Of a DNA stretch of 64,000 nt, positions 11,601 to 26,600 are shown one piece after another. The notes under the pieces were generated by a model. That model was not told where the DNA came from. It did not search any database and saw only the letters and a list, made by a program, of their open reading frames with translations. The stretch spans positions 42,928,257 through 42,992,256 of the forward strand of contig QCXZ01000003.1 in NCBI GenBank assembly GCA_025024175.1, written 5' to 3'. The first letter of the stretch is position 1; each line of letters opens with the position of its first letter. The position numbers and the translations under genes are program-made. This DNA comes from Rhyzopertha dominica (Eukaryota > Arthropoda > Insecta > Coleoptera > Bostrichidae).

Positions 11601-14600
11601 GGCTTATGGCTAATAGTACGAAAACATTAATTTTTTACAGGCTTACTTTAACACATTTGGAAACAAAGTCGCACGATTTTCTCGAAAACGTCTCGCCGCT
11701 AGGACTAGCAATAAGAATACATTTTGTTTGTTCACCTTTATTGCTTTTTCTTAGTTCCATATTTACTATTTAAAATTTTTTATTTAAAAAAAATCATTTG
11801 AAAAAAAACGAATCATTTTCAGACCCATGTTTCTCTATATATATATTTTTATAATTTTTATTCAGGAACGTGCATCACAATTTATGACACTGAGTTTTGA
11901 AACACCCTGTATTTATAATATTTCAATTATGACGGTATTCAGGCAAGTTTTAATGAAAAACTGTTCGGGATTTGAGGATCACGGCCGGTTGCACAAATGT
12001 GGATCATTGAAGAAAGTTTGTCCCGCGATCGTTGCCTAGCAACACCATTAATCCTGTGTTCTGATTGGTGTTGCTATAGCAACGACTGCTGGTTCAACTC
12101 GGTTTAAATTTGATCCAGGCTTGAGCAACCATAGAAAAGAAAAAGTTAATAATAATGTAAAATGTATTTATCGCATTACTGACGTTTCAGAGAAAAGGCC
12201 ATTTTCAAAGAAGTCAATACAAGGACTATTACATCCTGCATTATCATTGTAACGGGTATTCATTTAAAAAGGCATTAAATTGCTAACAATCTTACATAAC
12301 GTTTTAACGTTTAACCACATATCAAAAGAAATTGCAGTATTGAACTCCTCTACATTAGACAGCGTACGATGGCTCATTTAAAAGCTTACGTTCAGCAAAT
12401 AGACATTTCGAAGTCTTTTGCCCACTGAAAACGGTCTTAATGAAAAGAATTTTTTAAAACTCAAATTGTCAACTCATATCATTTTGCGCGCCGTGCTCGC
12501 TAACAAACTAAAAGCGACTTCATGATTTTTTTAACTGGACAAATGATTCGCAAATCGAAAAATCGAAAGTTGCCCTCGCTTTCCACCTACCTGGTTTATT
12601 GATGCGACGGTCACCTGGAGGCATTGGAGGCTTCGGTCAGGGCACACACAAGTCGATGAATGAATGTGTTTCTATTTGTGCGATTTTGACAAAAATGCGC
12701 GGTACATGACCGGAAAAGCGTGAGGTGGGCAGCTAGGGCAACCAACCCGCGACATTTAAGCACCACGAAATTAAGAGTGAAGAATAAACACACTTGTTAC
12801 GTTATACAATTTATCAGTTAATCCACATTTTTATGTTACTTCGAATTTTTGTATTATACTTATTGAAATGTTTCCACTATATAGCAAATACCGCTTACGT
12901 TTCAAGATTTACAGTAAGCATTAGTGAAATTTTACTTACATTTACAGGATGGAGCGCTTCCAGACCAGAATCCTTCTTTGCCACATGTCCTGTTTGCATC
13001 ACCCACTAGCATATGACCTTCTGGGCATGTATACTGTATTACAGCTCCTACATTGTAATTTGACCCTTTGATTGTAGTGTTGAGGTGTTTGTCTGGGCTT
13101 CCACAGGATGATGGTGCTATAAAGATAGAATCCTAGAGGTGATCATATAATATCCACAAAAATGGATTAAATGCTTTATATTGTATAATTTACTATAATT
13201 AGTGAGGTGAGTTGTTTTTTTAATCTTTTCTAGAAATAAACGTAGTGAATGCATTTTAAATTTAAAAGTTTGTTACGTAACATATTGCTACATTCACCAT
13301 TCTTTTCAATTCAATCACAATAGCACTGATCGTTAGGCAGTCAACAATTTTGTTGAAATTTGCTAGTAACATATTTAGTCACTATTCTTTCAGTTATTTT
13401 GTTATGAAAGGTTCTAATTGGTGACAACTCTAATTATCGCCTGAGTATGTGAAACTGGCCCATAATCCCATTATACCCTACAGATTCCAACACAACGAAA
13501 TCATTATTTACCCGCTTCTACAGTTCCCAATTTAAAGAGCATCCAAACCATCCAAATTGCTTTCATCATACTGAGCACTTAGATAACACCGGTTTGCTGG
13601 CACCCACGTTATGCAACATGGTAGCACTAAAAGCAGTTATTAGAAACGAAAGTAAATGGTAAACTGAATTCAAATCGAGAGCATGAACTTTTGCAAGGTA
13701 GCCGGAACATAGACCACGCCCAGACATGTTTTGATTATGTTTCCCATTGATACGACGACCTCGAGGTGAACTTTAAAATGCTTCCGAAACAATGAGGAAC
13801 AGGTGGCTCGTTAGCAAAGAAGTGTGTTACTGCCGCTGTAAAGAGTTAATGAGGAGAAATGAGGAGCTGTTATGGTAACTTTCGATAATGGTGGACAACA
13901 TGAAAGTAATATGGCGCTTGCACAGTTTTATATGTGAGCGATATGTTAATGGGTTTTTTGACATATCCATAATAACTGACACACGCTGCTGTCAGTTACC
14001 TTGATTATGGGTGTAGGTATATGCTCAGGTAGATCGATCTAAACGGAAATGTCTCTTATTGTGATAATGTATAGATATTTACACAACTTTTTATGTAAAT
14101 GACAGTTGTCCAACCTTGCAACTTTTTAGTATACATTGTATCCTATTAGCTGCGATTTTGTTGAATTCCACAATAATTACATTATAGTATTTGGCTCATT
14201 TTCCAATATTAACGCAATTATTGCGATTATGTATACAAGTACGCAAAAGTAAACAGTTCAGGTGAAAATTGAAAGTATAAGGAAAGTAAAACTCCTATTA
14301 AAATACGATCTTGTTATTATACATATTATACATCAGTACATATCCACTATGGAATGTAATGGATAAGTCATTGTCATCTAGATGAATAAAAAATTGACCC
14401 TGAAATAAAAGTTGATCAAAAATAAAGTTATAAAACTTCTACTAAACCGCACAGATTATTCTTACTACCTGTAGTCAAAATTCCAGGTAATTACGCGAAA
14501 AATTTGGGGTTGCCGAAGTACTTTAATAATTACTTTAATCTTTCTTAGAAAATGTACGATACATAAACAAATACCTACACAAACATTTGAATAATCCTTA

Positions 14601-17600
14601 TAAAGATTATCCATTTACTATGTACCTGTAAACCACTGCAGCTACTATGTAGGTACCTAACTGTAGCAAGAATTTCAGGAGTAGCGTGTGCGAAGCGATT
14701 TTTGTTGTTGTTAAAATGACTGTGTTGGACGGAAAAGTCGTGGCTTGGCAATTCCTTTATAAACTACGAAAAATAAAATTTGAGACCCATAATTACTGTG
14801 AAATTTTATGTAAAACTTAGTGCCAAGGCATTCGGCGTTTCCGAAAAGACTATTCGGATGACGAATAGCCAACATCTTTTTAAAAAATAGAAAAAACAAA
14901 AAAACCGCCTTGCTTACCAATTTTCAAGCTTGATATTTATTAGACAATGAATCTATGAACTGCATAAAGTCAATTTGCCAGTTACAAAAAACTCTTTAAA
15001 ACTTCATTAGGAAGCAAGATTTCTTTCGGCAGCCGTGTATCGAGTTTGAAGAACCTGGTAAAATTTTTAGATTTCATATGTAAGGAAACGATGGTTTCTT
15101 TGTAAAAATCCTGATATTATGAAAAGAATATCATTTTATGAATATTTAGAACGCTAAAAGCAAACACCAAGTAGTATATACAACTTTTGTTTTCACAAAA
15201 CTTTGATGATTTTTGAAAAGGGGGATATACCTAAATATACAAGATGCGCAAGATAACTCAGTACTTCCTTGCAGATCGTCAAATATTGGTGATATAAAAG
15301 ATACATAATTTTACAGGCAGGAGGGTAAGGCTAATTGTGAATGATGATGACAATGTGAACGCCACGCTGTTTAAAGAATGAGTTTCCGAAAAATTGTTAC
15401 CACTAATGGAAGGACTGACTTTTATGGAAAAAATACTTCTTCAAATTGTCTGAAATAAAAAGATAATACAGGAGAAAATTGAGCAAATCCACACAAGAAA
15501 AAAAGATATGTTGGTAATAGATGAACTATGCAGCATTCATGGTCATTTAGTTATACGTAGATCACCTTGCTTACCGTTGTCAATGTAGGTAGGTAATACA
15601 ACTGAACATGTATGGGCAATTGCCAAAAAATTACCTACTATGCCCGCAACATTGGGCAAAATTGGCATGTTGGCGAGACAGCGAATGAAATGCGGAACAA
15701 AGCTATGTGAAACTGTGAAAAACTAATAGATAAGGACTTCAACAAATACGTTTTGTTTTTATTTACACAAAATCAGATTATTGTTAATGTAGGGGACGTC
15801 TTCTGTTTTAATAATTTGTTTTCTAAAACAATAATGATACTTAGTAAAATAATCATATGTTTCTATTTATTTTAATATCAAGTCTTAACAATTTTGTTTG
15901 AGGATCCCTGGTTTTTGGGTTGTCATTCCTTTCCTTTTGTCCATATGACGGAAAGTGTCTTTATATCCAACAGTTGAACAGTACGGATNAAGATACTTTA
16001 CCACTACTTTAACTAGCATCTACCGTACTCTTTCTTTTATGTGTTAATTGAGTGAAAACGAAAATTATAGGGACGCACTAAGCGCAGTTTACAATTACAA
16101 CACCTTGGATACGGAACCCTATATAAACACCATTCCAACAAGGTAATATAATTTTCAATGCCATCATTTATTTGAATGTTTTTAATAAAGGGCATTTTTT
16201 AGATGATTAGACCAGTTCTTAGTATATAATTTTGAAAAATACGTCTTACACGAATTGATGATTATTAGGAGTATTTAGTATTATAATATATTCGTATTCT
16301 CGATTTTAAATTGGTTTTAACTAAAATAATACATAGTAACCATGACGATGCGCAAAGTAAGGTAGATTATTTGTATATTTTAACTAATAGAAATATCGAG
16401 AATAGAAACCAAGGTGGTACAAACCAATCCTAAAAATCCTAAAACCATTGTGCTCATTATCTACCTTTCCAATTAAAATAACATTACTTGCAAACCTATT
16501 TTTAGAGCTATCAGCTATAGAAACATTATAGCAAATAAATAATTGCGGTTACGTTTAATTACAACATTCGGAGCAATAAATTAAATGTCACTACTTACAG
16601 TGTTGACAAATCCAGTGCAAATAATCCAAATTGCATCCTACATCATTCCAAAGCCATCCTCTGCCTCCGTCAAGTACTGCGCAATTTTGCTCCCCGTTAT
16701 AATTGTTCGGCTGATCCTTACCCCAAGCCGGCCTCGAGACTAGTTCACCTGAACGAAAGAAAATGTGTGTCATTGAAGTGCGGAGTCAAACCTTTTAAGG
16801 CTGGAGATTAAATAAATCCATATTAGAAGTGAACAAGACTGAAAAGGTCACTCAATATTGACGTCTCGTTCATTAAAAATATTTTGATTAAATCATATAA
16901 ACTTGTGCTTGTTATTTCCTTATAGTAGGCACCGTAGTTGATGCTGCTGTTTTTTTTAATTGTAATTCTTTATTCACTTGTCGTTCATACAATTTTATGT
17001 TAATTAAATTACTTTGGGATAAAAGTATATTTTGGTTCAAATATGGAGTAGGTAGTATTTAAAAAAACGCAATACATGGTGCATAATTCTAGATATTTAC
17101 CCTAATTCATTTTAAATGTTCTTAATATACATACTTCTATAATATCGAAAATGTTTCAACAATATTTACTTGCAAAATACACCGTCATGATACAGTTTTA
17201 GAAAAGCAAGTAAACATAAGATAATGATTTATAAATAAAAATTTTAAAAAACCTTTTTCTAATTTATTTTGCAACTTCTTTATTTTTAATTAAATCACCT
17301 TTTCTGAACACCTTACGTGCATATATTTCGATGAAATATCCTATCAGATCGAAAATTGGTGTTTGTCAGAAACTATACTTATTTAGAAGCAACAACAAAT
17401 TAACAGCCTCGTTGATTATTAAACTGCTAGAAATGATAGAAATTAACTATTTAAATTTGGGATGAATGAATTAATAATAATCAAATGGTAATTGACTACA
17501 TCGAATGTTCTATATTTAATTCAACGACACTTTGAGAAGATATTGTAAAATGAAAATGATTGTAGTCTAATCGAAGGAACATTTCTTAAAAAACCGTTCT

Positions 17601-20600
17601 TTTATTATTTTGAGTTCTTAATGGAGCCATTATGAAACGCAAATGAATTTCGTACGAGTCATTATGAAATGGATTTTTTTTATTTTCTACTGTTAGTATC
17701 ACTAAAAACCTTCGCGGAAGCATTAAACAACCTGCAACTCATAACGTCGTGACTGTCATGGGTCTTGTTAAAATTGACATTTAGTCAACTTAGGCTTGGT
17801 AGGTTAAAATTCCCATTTTTTTAAATTTTCATTAAATCACACATTTTCTAGTGTAGAAAACGGAAATCACGCAAAATAGAAAAAATTGTAGTAAAAGCCC
17901 GGTTTCTTAAGAGGGGCGTTTACCTAGAGCGAATCGGGTCATTTTAAGCACCTACCGTTTTACATTTTACCGAGTTATTCGAAACTTTTTCGAAGTGAAA
18001 TTTCGACACGGCAATGACAAAAGAGTTCGAGTTTTTTCTGAATTTGGTACGGTAATGTAAATATTTGTTGTTATATTTTGCTTAAAAATGCGTATTTTTG
18101 GCGAGTTATATCTCGAAAACTAAGGCACATAAACGAAAAATTCGAACTCCACGTTGTAGCTAGATATTTCTTTGTACACTACCAAAAACATGAGCACGAT
18201 AAATAAGTAAAAACACTCAAAAAATCTAAAACCGCAAACCCTTTCGCACGAGTCCGTCAAGAGAGCGGAATGCGAATGTCCATCCCCACCAGATCCGTCG
18301 CGTGGTATTCAGAGATCAGTGAGGCTAAGATGCAAACCTGTCGGGAATGATCGTGCGGTATACGATTTATTCCGATAAGACCGGATTTTTAAGCTTTTAT
18401 GTCTAAATACACGTGACAAGTTTAATGTTAAAAGCTCTTTCACATTAATTTACTGTCTGCCGAAGCAATGGGGAGGCGGAATGAAAATTATTATAAAAGT
18501 TCCTCCAAAAATCATAGTCGACATGCAGTTAGAATGAAATGTTATATAGTTCATATTTACAGAAATAAATGGGTTATTCCATATTTTGAATAACCTGGTA
18601 TAATATCATAGTAAGTTACTAATATCATGCTTACTTTTTTATGCACACGCTACAGTCAGCAATTTTTCGAATATTATAGTTTAGCCCGTCTGATCTTTGC
18701 GTAATTTCATCCTATCGAGTACCCTCTTACGTCCCATGTCCCGCTGGTAACATGGGTTGCATAGTTTACATTTTGCCCGATCGCTCCAAGTAAATGCCCC
18801 TCTTGGCTCTGTCGTACGGATCCAAAGTTTACAAAAAGAGCCGAAGGCAAAATGGTGCCTTATGAAACTAGTTTTACTTCCACAAACGGATGGCAAGTAC
18901 TGTATCGCGTACACCTTTATTTATATTTAGGCAATGTTTTAGGGCCAAATTGCAAAACATTATGTATAAAACATTATATTATATACATATATATTGTTTA
19001 AATGCTAAGAGATAAGATTTTGCTTAAGTTATTAAGCTATAGTGAACCATTTTGTTAAAATAATGCCAATAAAAAATAATATTTTGCTCGAAGTAAACAA
19101 TGGCTTGCCAAAATTGCATATTATATTGTAAGTACACATCCAACCCGTATAGGTTGGTCTTCAGAATTGTCTTAGCCAAATATAAAAAAAACGCTGCAAA
19201 TTGAATCAATACTTCCACATCCAATCGTCAAAATGACATTTACGTTTTTATTTTATATAGGTACTATACGATTAGTAATCATGTTTTGAGTATTTTTTCT
19301 CTCTACACATTTTTTCTAAGACAAACAGTCCTCGTGATATTAGCAAAAATATATAAATTTTAAAATCGTTTTTTTTCTAAATAACTCAAAAATGAATCTT
19401 AACAAAAAAATTACAAGAATACTTTCTGTACAGAAATTTGATTTTCTACATAATACCAAAATTTAAAAAAATCGTACGAGCAGGGTCCAAAATAGGTTTT
19501 TTGGAAATATTTCGAAAATGTCAAAATTTTGAATAAATTGTTTAAGACACTTTTCGTGAGAAATTTTATTTCCTATCTGATGGTATTTTCATTTTTTGAA
19601 CATATTAAATATATTCGGAGATATTTAGGAAAAACGGTTTTTTTTTCGTGACGCTTTTTTGCTAATATCTTCTAAACAGTTTGCTGCACCAAAAATTTAT
19701 AAGAGCGAATAATATTCGCAGTTATACTACTAATCACATACTAAAACGAAAAAAAAATAAAAATTTGCGATACATAGACACACAGACAATAAACTTTTTT
19801 GCTCAAATTTTGTTTTTTTGCGTTTTCGACCTTTTAAAGCGAATGAGCAAATAAAAATTTATGAAAATTTTTTTCGCGATACAAAACTTCCCATTTGTTG
19901 GACGTGGAAGTAAAAATTAACAAAATTATAAAATCATAACGGCCAGCCGTAACTGAAAACATGTTCAACAGTAATGTACATGAATAAATATCACAGAAGT
20001 AGTTTTTTTCTCCCAATACATAGTTGGTTATTAATAAACCCTGCTGTGTATATTGTCATTTTTGGAAATCCGGCTCTAACAAGTTGACCTACGCAATTGC
20101 GAAACTTGACAATAGGTAGATTAGACAAGTACCATTTGCAGGTCCAAGCTGTTCCAGCCTGTTCAGAAACGCAATCTAACAAAAGCTGAAAGGGTCAAAG
20201 CCACCGGCGGAAAACCAATGAATTCCCTGTTGCCTAATTCAGCACGATATGTCCATCTTTGATTTAATGCCTATAATTAGTGTTTGGCATTTCTAAATTG
20301 CGGGAAAAATGTATAATCTACACTCTATTATGAAATACCTAGGCATTAAAAGAACGGAAATACCTGTCACTAAGCAATCTAATGAGACTAAATTGTAGGG
20401 TATTATATAGTTGAAATTAACAGCTGGACCATTTCACAATCATTCGATTTGTGTATAAAAATGTTAAGCAAATTGGTTTAAATTGTTTGTATTAGGCCTT
20501 TTCAAAATTCTTATGGCAATATTGCGATTTTTCCAAACTAAAGATCATTACAGTTGATTCATCATGAAGAAAATACTTTAGGATAAATACTAGAAACGTA

Positions 20601-23600
20601 ACATTTTCTCTGTCCCGAAATAAGTATGAAATTTCTAGGCTTAATAGATCTTAATTTTATTTCGAAATTTCATTAACAATTGTTTATAACAATAACATGT
20701 AAGAAAATAGCATTTGTTGATATCAAAGTTACGCAAGATTTTGGATGGAAATTTTAAAAAGTCAATCCTAGTTTACTATTTCAGGTGTCTCGAACTGTGA
20801 ATGTTTCCTGCAAATATCCTGTAGGTACGTTCACTCAAATGAACTTTGTGAACCAAAAATCGAACGAAATCATTACTTTGAGGAATAGGAAGTCGATAAG
20901 ATGAAAAATCTTGAAAGTGAAAAAGTAGTCCAGAAGAGTAGTAAAAATACAGACAAGGAAGCCACAAAAACACAGCTACAACGGCGCAATAGTTTTCAAC
21001 TACTTGCGCCTACAGTCGGCATTAAAAAAGTACCGTCCATGGAAAAGTAAAGCTGGGCTGATTAGGCTCATTACACATTCAAACCATTCCTATGGGATGG
21101 AACAAAATTGTGAAATCGTATCTTGTTATTTCTTGGACCGAAATATGCAGGTTTTATTAATTTAAGACATATCAAGTTCTTGCTATCCATATCATCCAAA
21201 CCAGGTATTATTTTAAGACAGATTGGTTATTAGCCATTTGCAAAACAAGGAGCATTCAAATAAAAGCGGTATACACAAAAATAATTTCATCTGTGAACGA
21301 AGTCCAATAAAAAAACTATGACGGAGGATAAGTTTCAGCTAGAATAATTATTTTTTGGTTTCAACCAAATAATGAATTTTGATGATAACGAAGCAGACTT
21401 CGACGGACCAAACAGCTCTACAATAAAAATGTATGAATGATTCACGATAAAGTCTATAAAGCCTTCCAGTATCAGTATATATAGCGAAAGTCATTGGCAG
21501 CAACGGATGAATTACTCTACGTAAGAAAATCAAATTCAGCTTCAATGTACATGACATGAAGCTTGTCTAAGAGAAGCTTGAATTAGTGGAGAAGCCATTC
21601 TTGAGGAACAGATTCTATGCTTCTAAAGCATGTTTTTGTCTCGAAACATATACTTGTTTTGTATAGGACAGTTCTGTAGAAGATTAGTTGTAATATTTTA
21701 AGGACCGAGTAAACTTATGAATTTTAAGCTAATACCCATAAAAACATCTTACCGTTCACCCATTTCCAAGTTCTCGCCGTCAAACCAGGCTCTTTTTGAA
21801 CACCGATCCACACCAGTTGCGTCTTCAAGCTGGCCTTGCGCCTTTCCAGTTCGGCGTAGAGAAAAGCTGTCGCTCCAGGTGACATTGCATGCACGAGGTC
21901 CCCTGAGTGACTCTGACAATAGGATCTGGCCTCTGCGAAGGAACCACCGCGTCCTACGCCGAATTCATAGCATGTCCGGGCGAAGGCAGCGAGTTGTGCG
22001 TCCTCAGGAGCGTTTCTAGGAGCGCAACGATCAACGGAAAACTCTGAAATCAAGAATATATTTGATTTAGTATTAAAATAAACAATACCATGTGATTGAG
22101 GTAATTTCCAATTATATTAAATACTAGCTGTTGCCCGTCAAACAAATGCTAGATATCAAATCGAGGTATAATTTCTAACCAGATGTTGTGCATATTTCAA
22201 CTTTTAACTAAAAGCTTAAATATTTAAATATTAGGTATTTTGAACACGATGAGAAGCCCATACTCATCCTCTTTTCATCACATAAGGGTTGGCATTTCAA
22301 AAAAAAAGTGAACAATACATATCATGTGTACATATGTGTTACTTTCTCACCAAAGATCTGAATATTTTTTTCATGTTTACTTATTATTATTACTTTGAAA
22401 ATAACGGAAATTACATACGAATTTTTATCCCCATTTTCATACCTTTAGGAGTGGAATTTCCAAAGCAGTTAAAAGGGGTAAATTAATTTATAAATAATAG
22501 CCTAGTTGTAAATTCATACTAATTACTTCGAAAAAAACCGCTGAAACGCGTACGTACTGCTTTCTAATCAAAAGCACAAACAATAGCGATTCATGCCTTT
22601 AACTTCAATTAATATAAAAATGACAGGAGTTCTGTGTAGACTTTCATCCCTCACTTCACCCCCTTAAGGGTGGAATTTTCAAAAATGATGGAACAGGTGT
22701 TTATTGTTTTTTAATTCAAAGCCTAAACAATAACGTTTCATGTGTTCAACTTCCAAAATGACAGAACTCTCACACAAACCGTTACCCCATATTCCACCCC
22801 TTAAAAAATACGCTGCAGCACGTATTAGTTAATTTCTAATCAAAAGCCTAAAGTCTTCTAACTTCAAAAATGACGGATTTTCATACAAACTTTCATCCTA
22901 TATTTCACCCTCTTAAGTGTAGAATTTTTAAAAATCCTTCTTGTAATCAAAAACCCAAATAATAAAGTTTCATGCTTTTAACTTCAATAATTAGCTTCAG
23001 AAAGGGCAACTCCCATTCAAACTTTCACCTCAATTACAGCCGCTTAAGGGTAGAATTAAAAAAAGATAACGCTTGTATATTTTTTTCTAATCCAAATCGT
23101 AAATAATAACTTCAAAGATGACAGCACTCCCATACAAACTTTTATCCCCTCTTTCACCCCTCTAAAGGTGGAATTTTCAAACACGCTAGAACATGTATTT
23201 AGCTTCAAAAATGACGGACTTTTATCCCCTATTTCACCCCTTAGGAGTAGAATATCAAAAAACCCTGTGTTTAGGCTATGATTAGGCGATAATGCGAATC
23301 AATCTGTCTGTCAGTCAGTCAGTCGGCATGTTATTTCATAAATATAAGATTATATCGCAGAGATGCTCAAAATGATATATCACTTAAACTGGACCGCTAA
23401 CATCCAGAAGAAAAGGTAAACCTAAAAAATAACATTAATTTCGATGGAGAATGAGTATGATAGCAGATATAATAGTACATTGTACTGTACTGGTGGATTG
23501 CTGATTATCCGTTTCACTTAACTGCACAGCTATACAAAAATGCAATTAATTAATAATCTTAAATTCAATTTCTTATTTTGTAGTGGATATTAAAGGAGAA

Positions 23601-26600
23601 AGGAGTAGGTACTCCTTTTGAAATAATACAGAATAATGATGAAGTATACTATAAATTCACGTTCTCTCCTTACGTTAATTTTATGAACATCGGTTATACA
23701 CTCAGTTTTATTTTAAAATGCAAGCAAGTAAACCAATTCTGAAAATTTTATGAAAGTGACTCCCATAATAACGTATATTTTACCACTAAATTATCACATG
23801 AAACACAATGCAACATAATTTAAACAAAAAGGTTAGACAATTGTGCTTTAATTTGGTGGCTAGACTCCAAATGCAAAAGTTTATTATATGTTACAAGTGG
23901 GTCGTGTGGCCAATGAAATTAAAATGAAGCATAATCGAAGCACTAAAGATAAGTAGGCAATTGTGTTTTAATTTTGTGGTCAACTTCCAAATATGAAACT
24001 GTGTATTTTATCAAAAAGGGTTCATATGGTTAATTTAACACATGAAGCACAATCGAAGCACTAAATATTGGTAGAAAGATTGACACTTGTGCTTCACGTC
24101 TGTGGCTAGACCTAATAACCATAAAGCACTAAAGGCTGGTGCTAACAGAGATGTTAAATTTGGAAATTGGTGGCGGTCACAGTTTGAAAACAATAGATGT
24201 GACTGGATTTGTATGAATCACAATGAAGCACAAGGGAAGAACTAAGCTAGGGTGAGGTAAAATAATTCGTGTTTATGTCGGTAGCAAAAATTCTGGGACC
24301 TATACTGGCGTTGTATGATCTATCACTGGTGTGGTAGCTCCGAATTTGGTTATTAGACGACCAATTGTGGACTCTCCACAATGGTCGTGGACACCGTAAA
24401 TTGGAAGAAACCCACGTAAATTTACTGATCGTGATTCAAAGGAATTCAATGCGCATTTGAATTGTGTAGCGTTTTATGGTTAAATGTCAAGACTATATGG
24501 TTGACTGTACTTTCTATTAGCATGTCAGCTGGTTATTACTCTCCGTTTGACAAAGCGCTGTTCTTGATATTGAAAACTCTACATATATTATCTTCAGTAA
24601 CAAAAACAAAATTTCCTTAACAGCTTCCAGTCGATTACTAGTATAGTTCTGCATGAGATCTGCTTTTTTCTTCTAGAAACAAGTAAGTGGTAGTTTTTTT
24701 AACTGTGATTAAAAACGCCTAACTATATTGTGAGGAACTGTTACAGATCACGCTGTATATGGTATAAAGTGAATGGATACTATAGATAGTATTCAATGGG
24801 TTTAATGGATATTAAAAACTCATTTTTGAATATTTACCTATATGTACAAAATTAAACACCATTTTAACCCAAACTTTTAAAAATACCAAACACCGTCATT
24901 TTTGAATTACTTTATGACAATAAATGCAACCACATTCTTTGCAAACAAATAATATTTTCTTTTTCTGCCGATACCTGCACCCGAACTTTTAACTTCGCAA
25001 TAACCTTATTTAATAATTCATTGGCTAAGAGAAATCTTCAGTAGTCCAAATTCAAATACTATAAGCTGACAAGTGATTGAACTCCTACGTCTTGCTCAAG
25101 TGCTGCAAGTTACCTAACATTTCCTTCTTGCGTTTTTGCTCTTCCATCGCTTTCGAATGCCTAAACAACCTTTGGCAATACACTGAATTGCTCACGAGTC
25201 TAATTTTTGCAGTGCCATAACAACGTATTATTGCGGTGAAATGATCTCAATCGACGGACAAACAGGGCAGTCGCGTGGATTTCAAATTAGTAGGCAGCAA
25301 AATGCAAATCTAAATGACTGTTGGAACGTTGTTACGTTGACCCCGGGTTGTTATTTTGCTGTATTAGTGNGGGGGAGTGGTGTTTCAGATCATTCNACCG
25401 CTCTCTGTTTCCCCTAAAGGTTATTTTCAACGTTGTGAAATGGAATCTGAAAGAGCGGTGCGCGTTCGAATGGAATCGCGCTGGGTTGCATTTCTGTCGG
25501 TTTCGAAATAGTTTTCGAACAATTGCAGCTGCCAATCTATATTTGTCGATATCAAGATGAAATAGATACTGTGATTCTTACGGAAAATGAGGATTACTCT
25601 AGAAATGTAAGGTTGACTAGAAAATAATATATTTTTACGAAACCTTCGTTTTAAATATCCTCAGTATTATTGCTCATTTCGTGTAGGAAACCGAATTTGG
25701 TGATTTCTGCCTGCTGCATTTGCAGCAATTAACCATATGTCGAAACATATATCTTTTTGTATTATTACAACCGTTAATTGGCGAAATAGTGGTCATAACT
25801 TAAAATTCTGACTAGGTACAGTTTTCTTATTTTAAATACCTACTTGTTGTTCCGTACTGGTAAATCGATATCTTAATGCGACCAATGAAGTCAGCTTTGC
25901 TTGGAAAGTACTTGGAACAATAATAAGTAGGTAGTATTCGATATGAAAATATGAGTAGGCAATGGCAAGTAAAAAGTACTTGCAAAGTAACCCGCAATGT
26001 GCAGCAGTCTTTAAACGAAATAAAAGTTGTGCAGCTTCGCATATTTGTAACGTTGGCACTTACTAAAAGTGTGACATATTTGCCTTCATTTAAAACCATG
26101 TCGATTTATACAAATAGCGATAAACCAAAATCTTGAAATCCTGATGTTCAATTGTTTGAGAAGTTGTTGGAGTTGGAAGTAATTTCGTTTACGCAGTGAC
26201 ATAGTAATCGTGTGACATATCGCTGGATTGGCATGAAAAGAGGAATCAGATACATTTATTTTGTTTCATCTCAAACAAGCCATGTCCATAGAAATTACTA
26301 TAATCATTTATTTACAAGTTGCGTATATGTATCGCCTATATTTCAACGTAACAAAATGAAGTATAGTTATCGTAGATAATCACGTTATAACAAACGTTTG
26401 AATGAAAATTTTAGGTGACAATGCCATCTATCACAAAAATCTGAGATGCTGACATAGCTAATGGACTCAGATTAACAATCTCACTATTAGCTTTGCTATA
26501 CCTATAAGCAAAACTAGTTCTGTACCCTGGTGTGCATGGCCGCACTAGACCTAAACTGCAGCGACGAGTTTTTTTAGAAAAACGAAACTGTTCCGTCTGT

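Noticed and set aside
21717..22019. 100-codon plus ORF
   Set aside because: Antisense shadow of the lectin exon.
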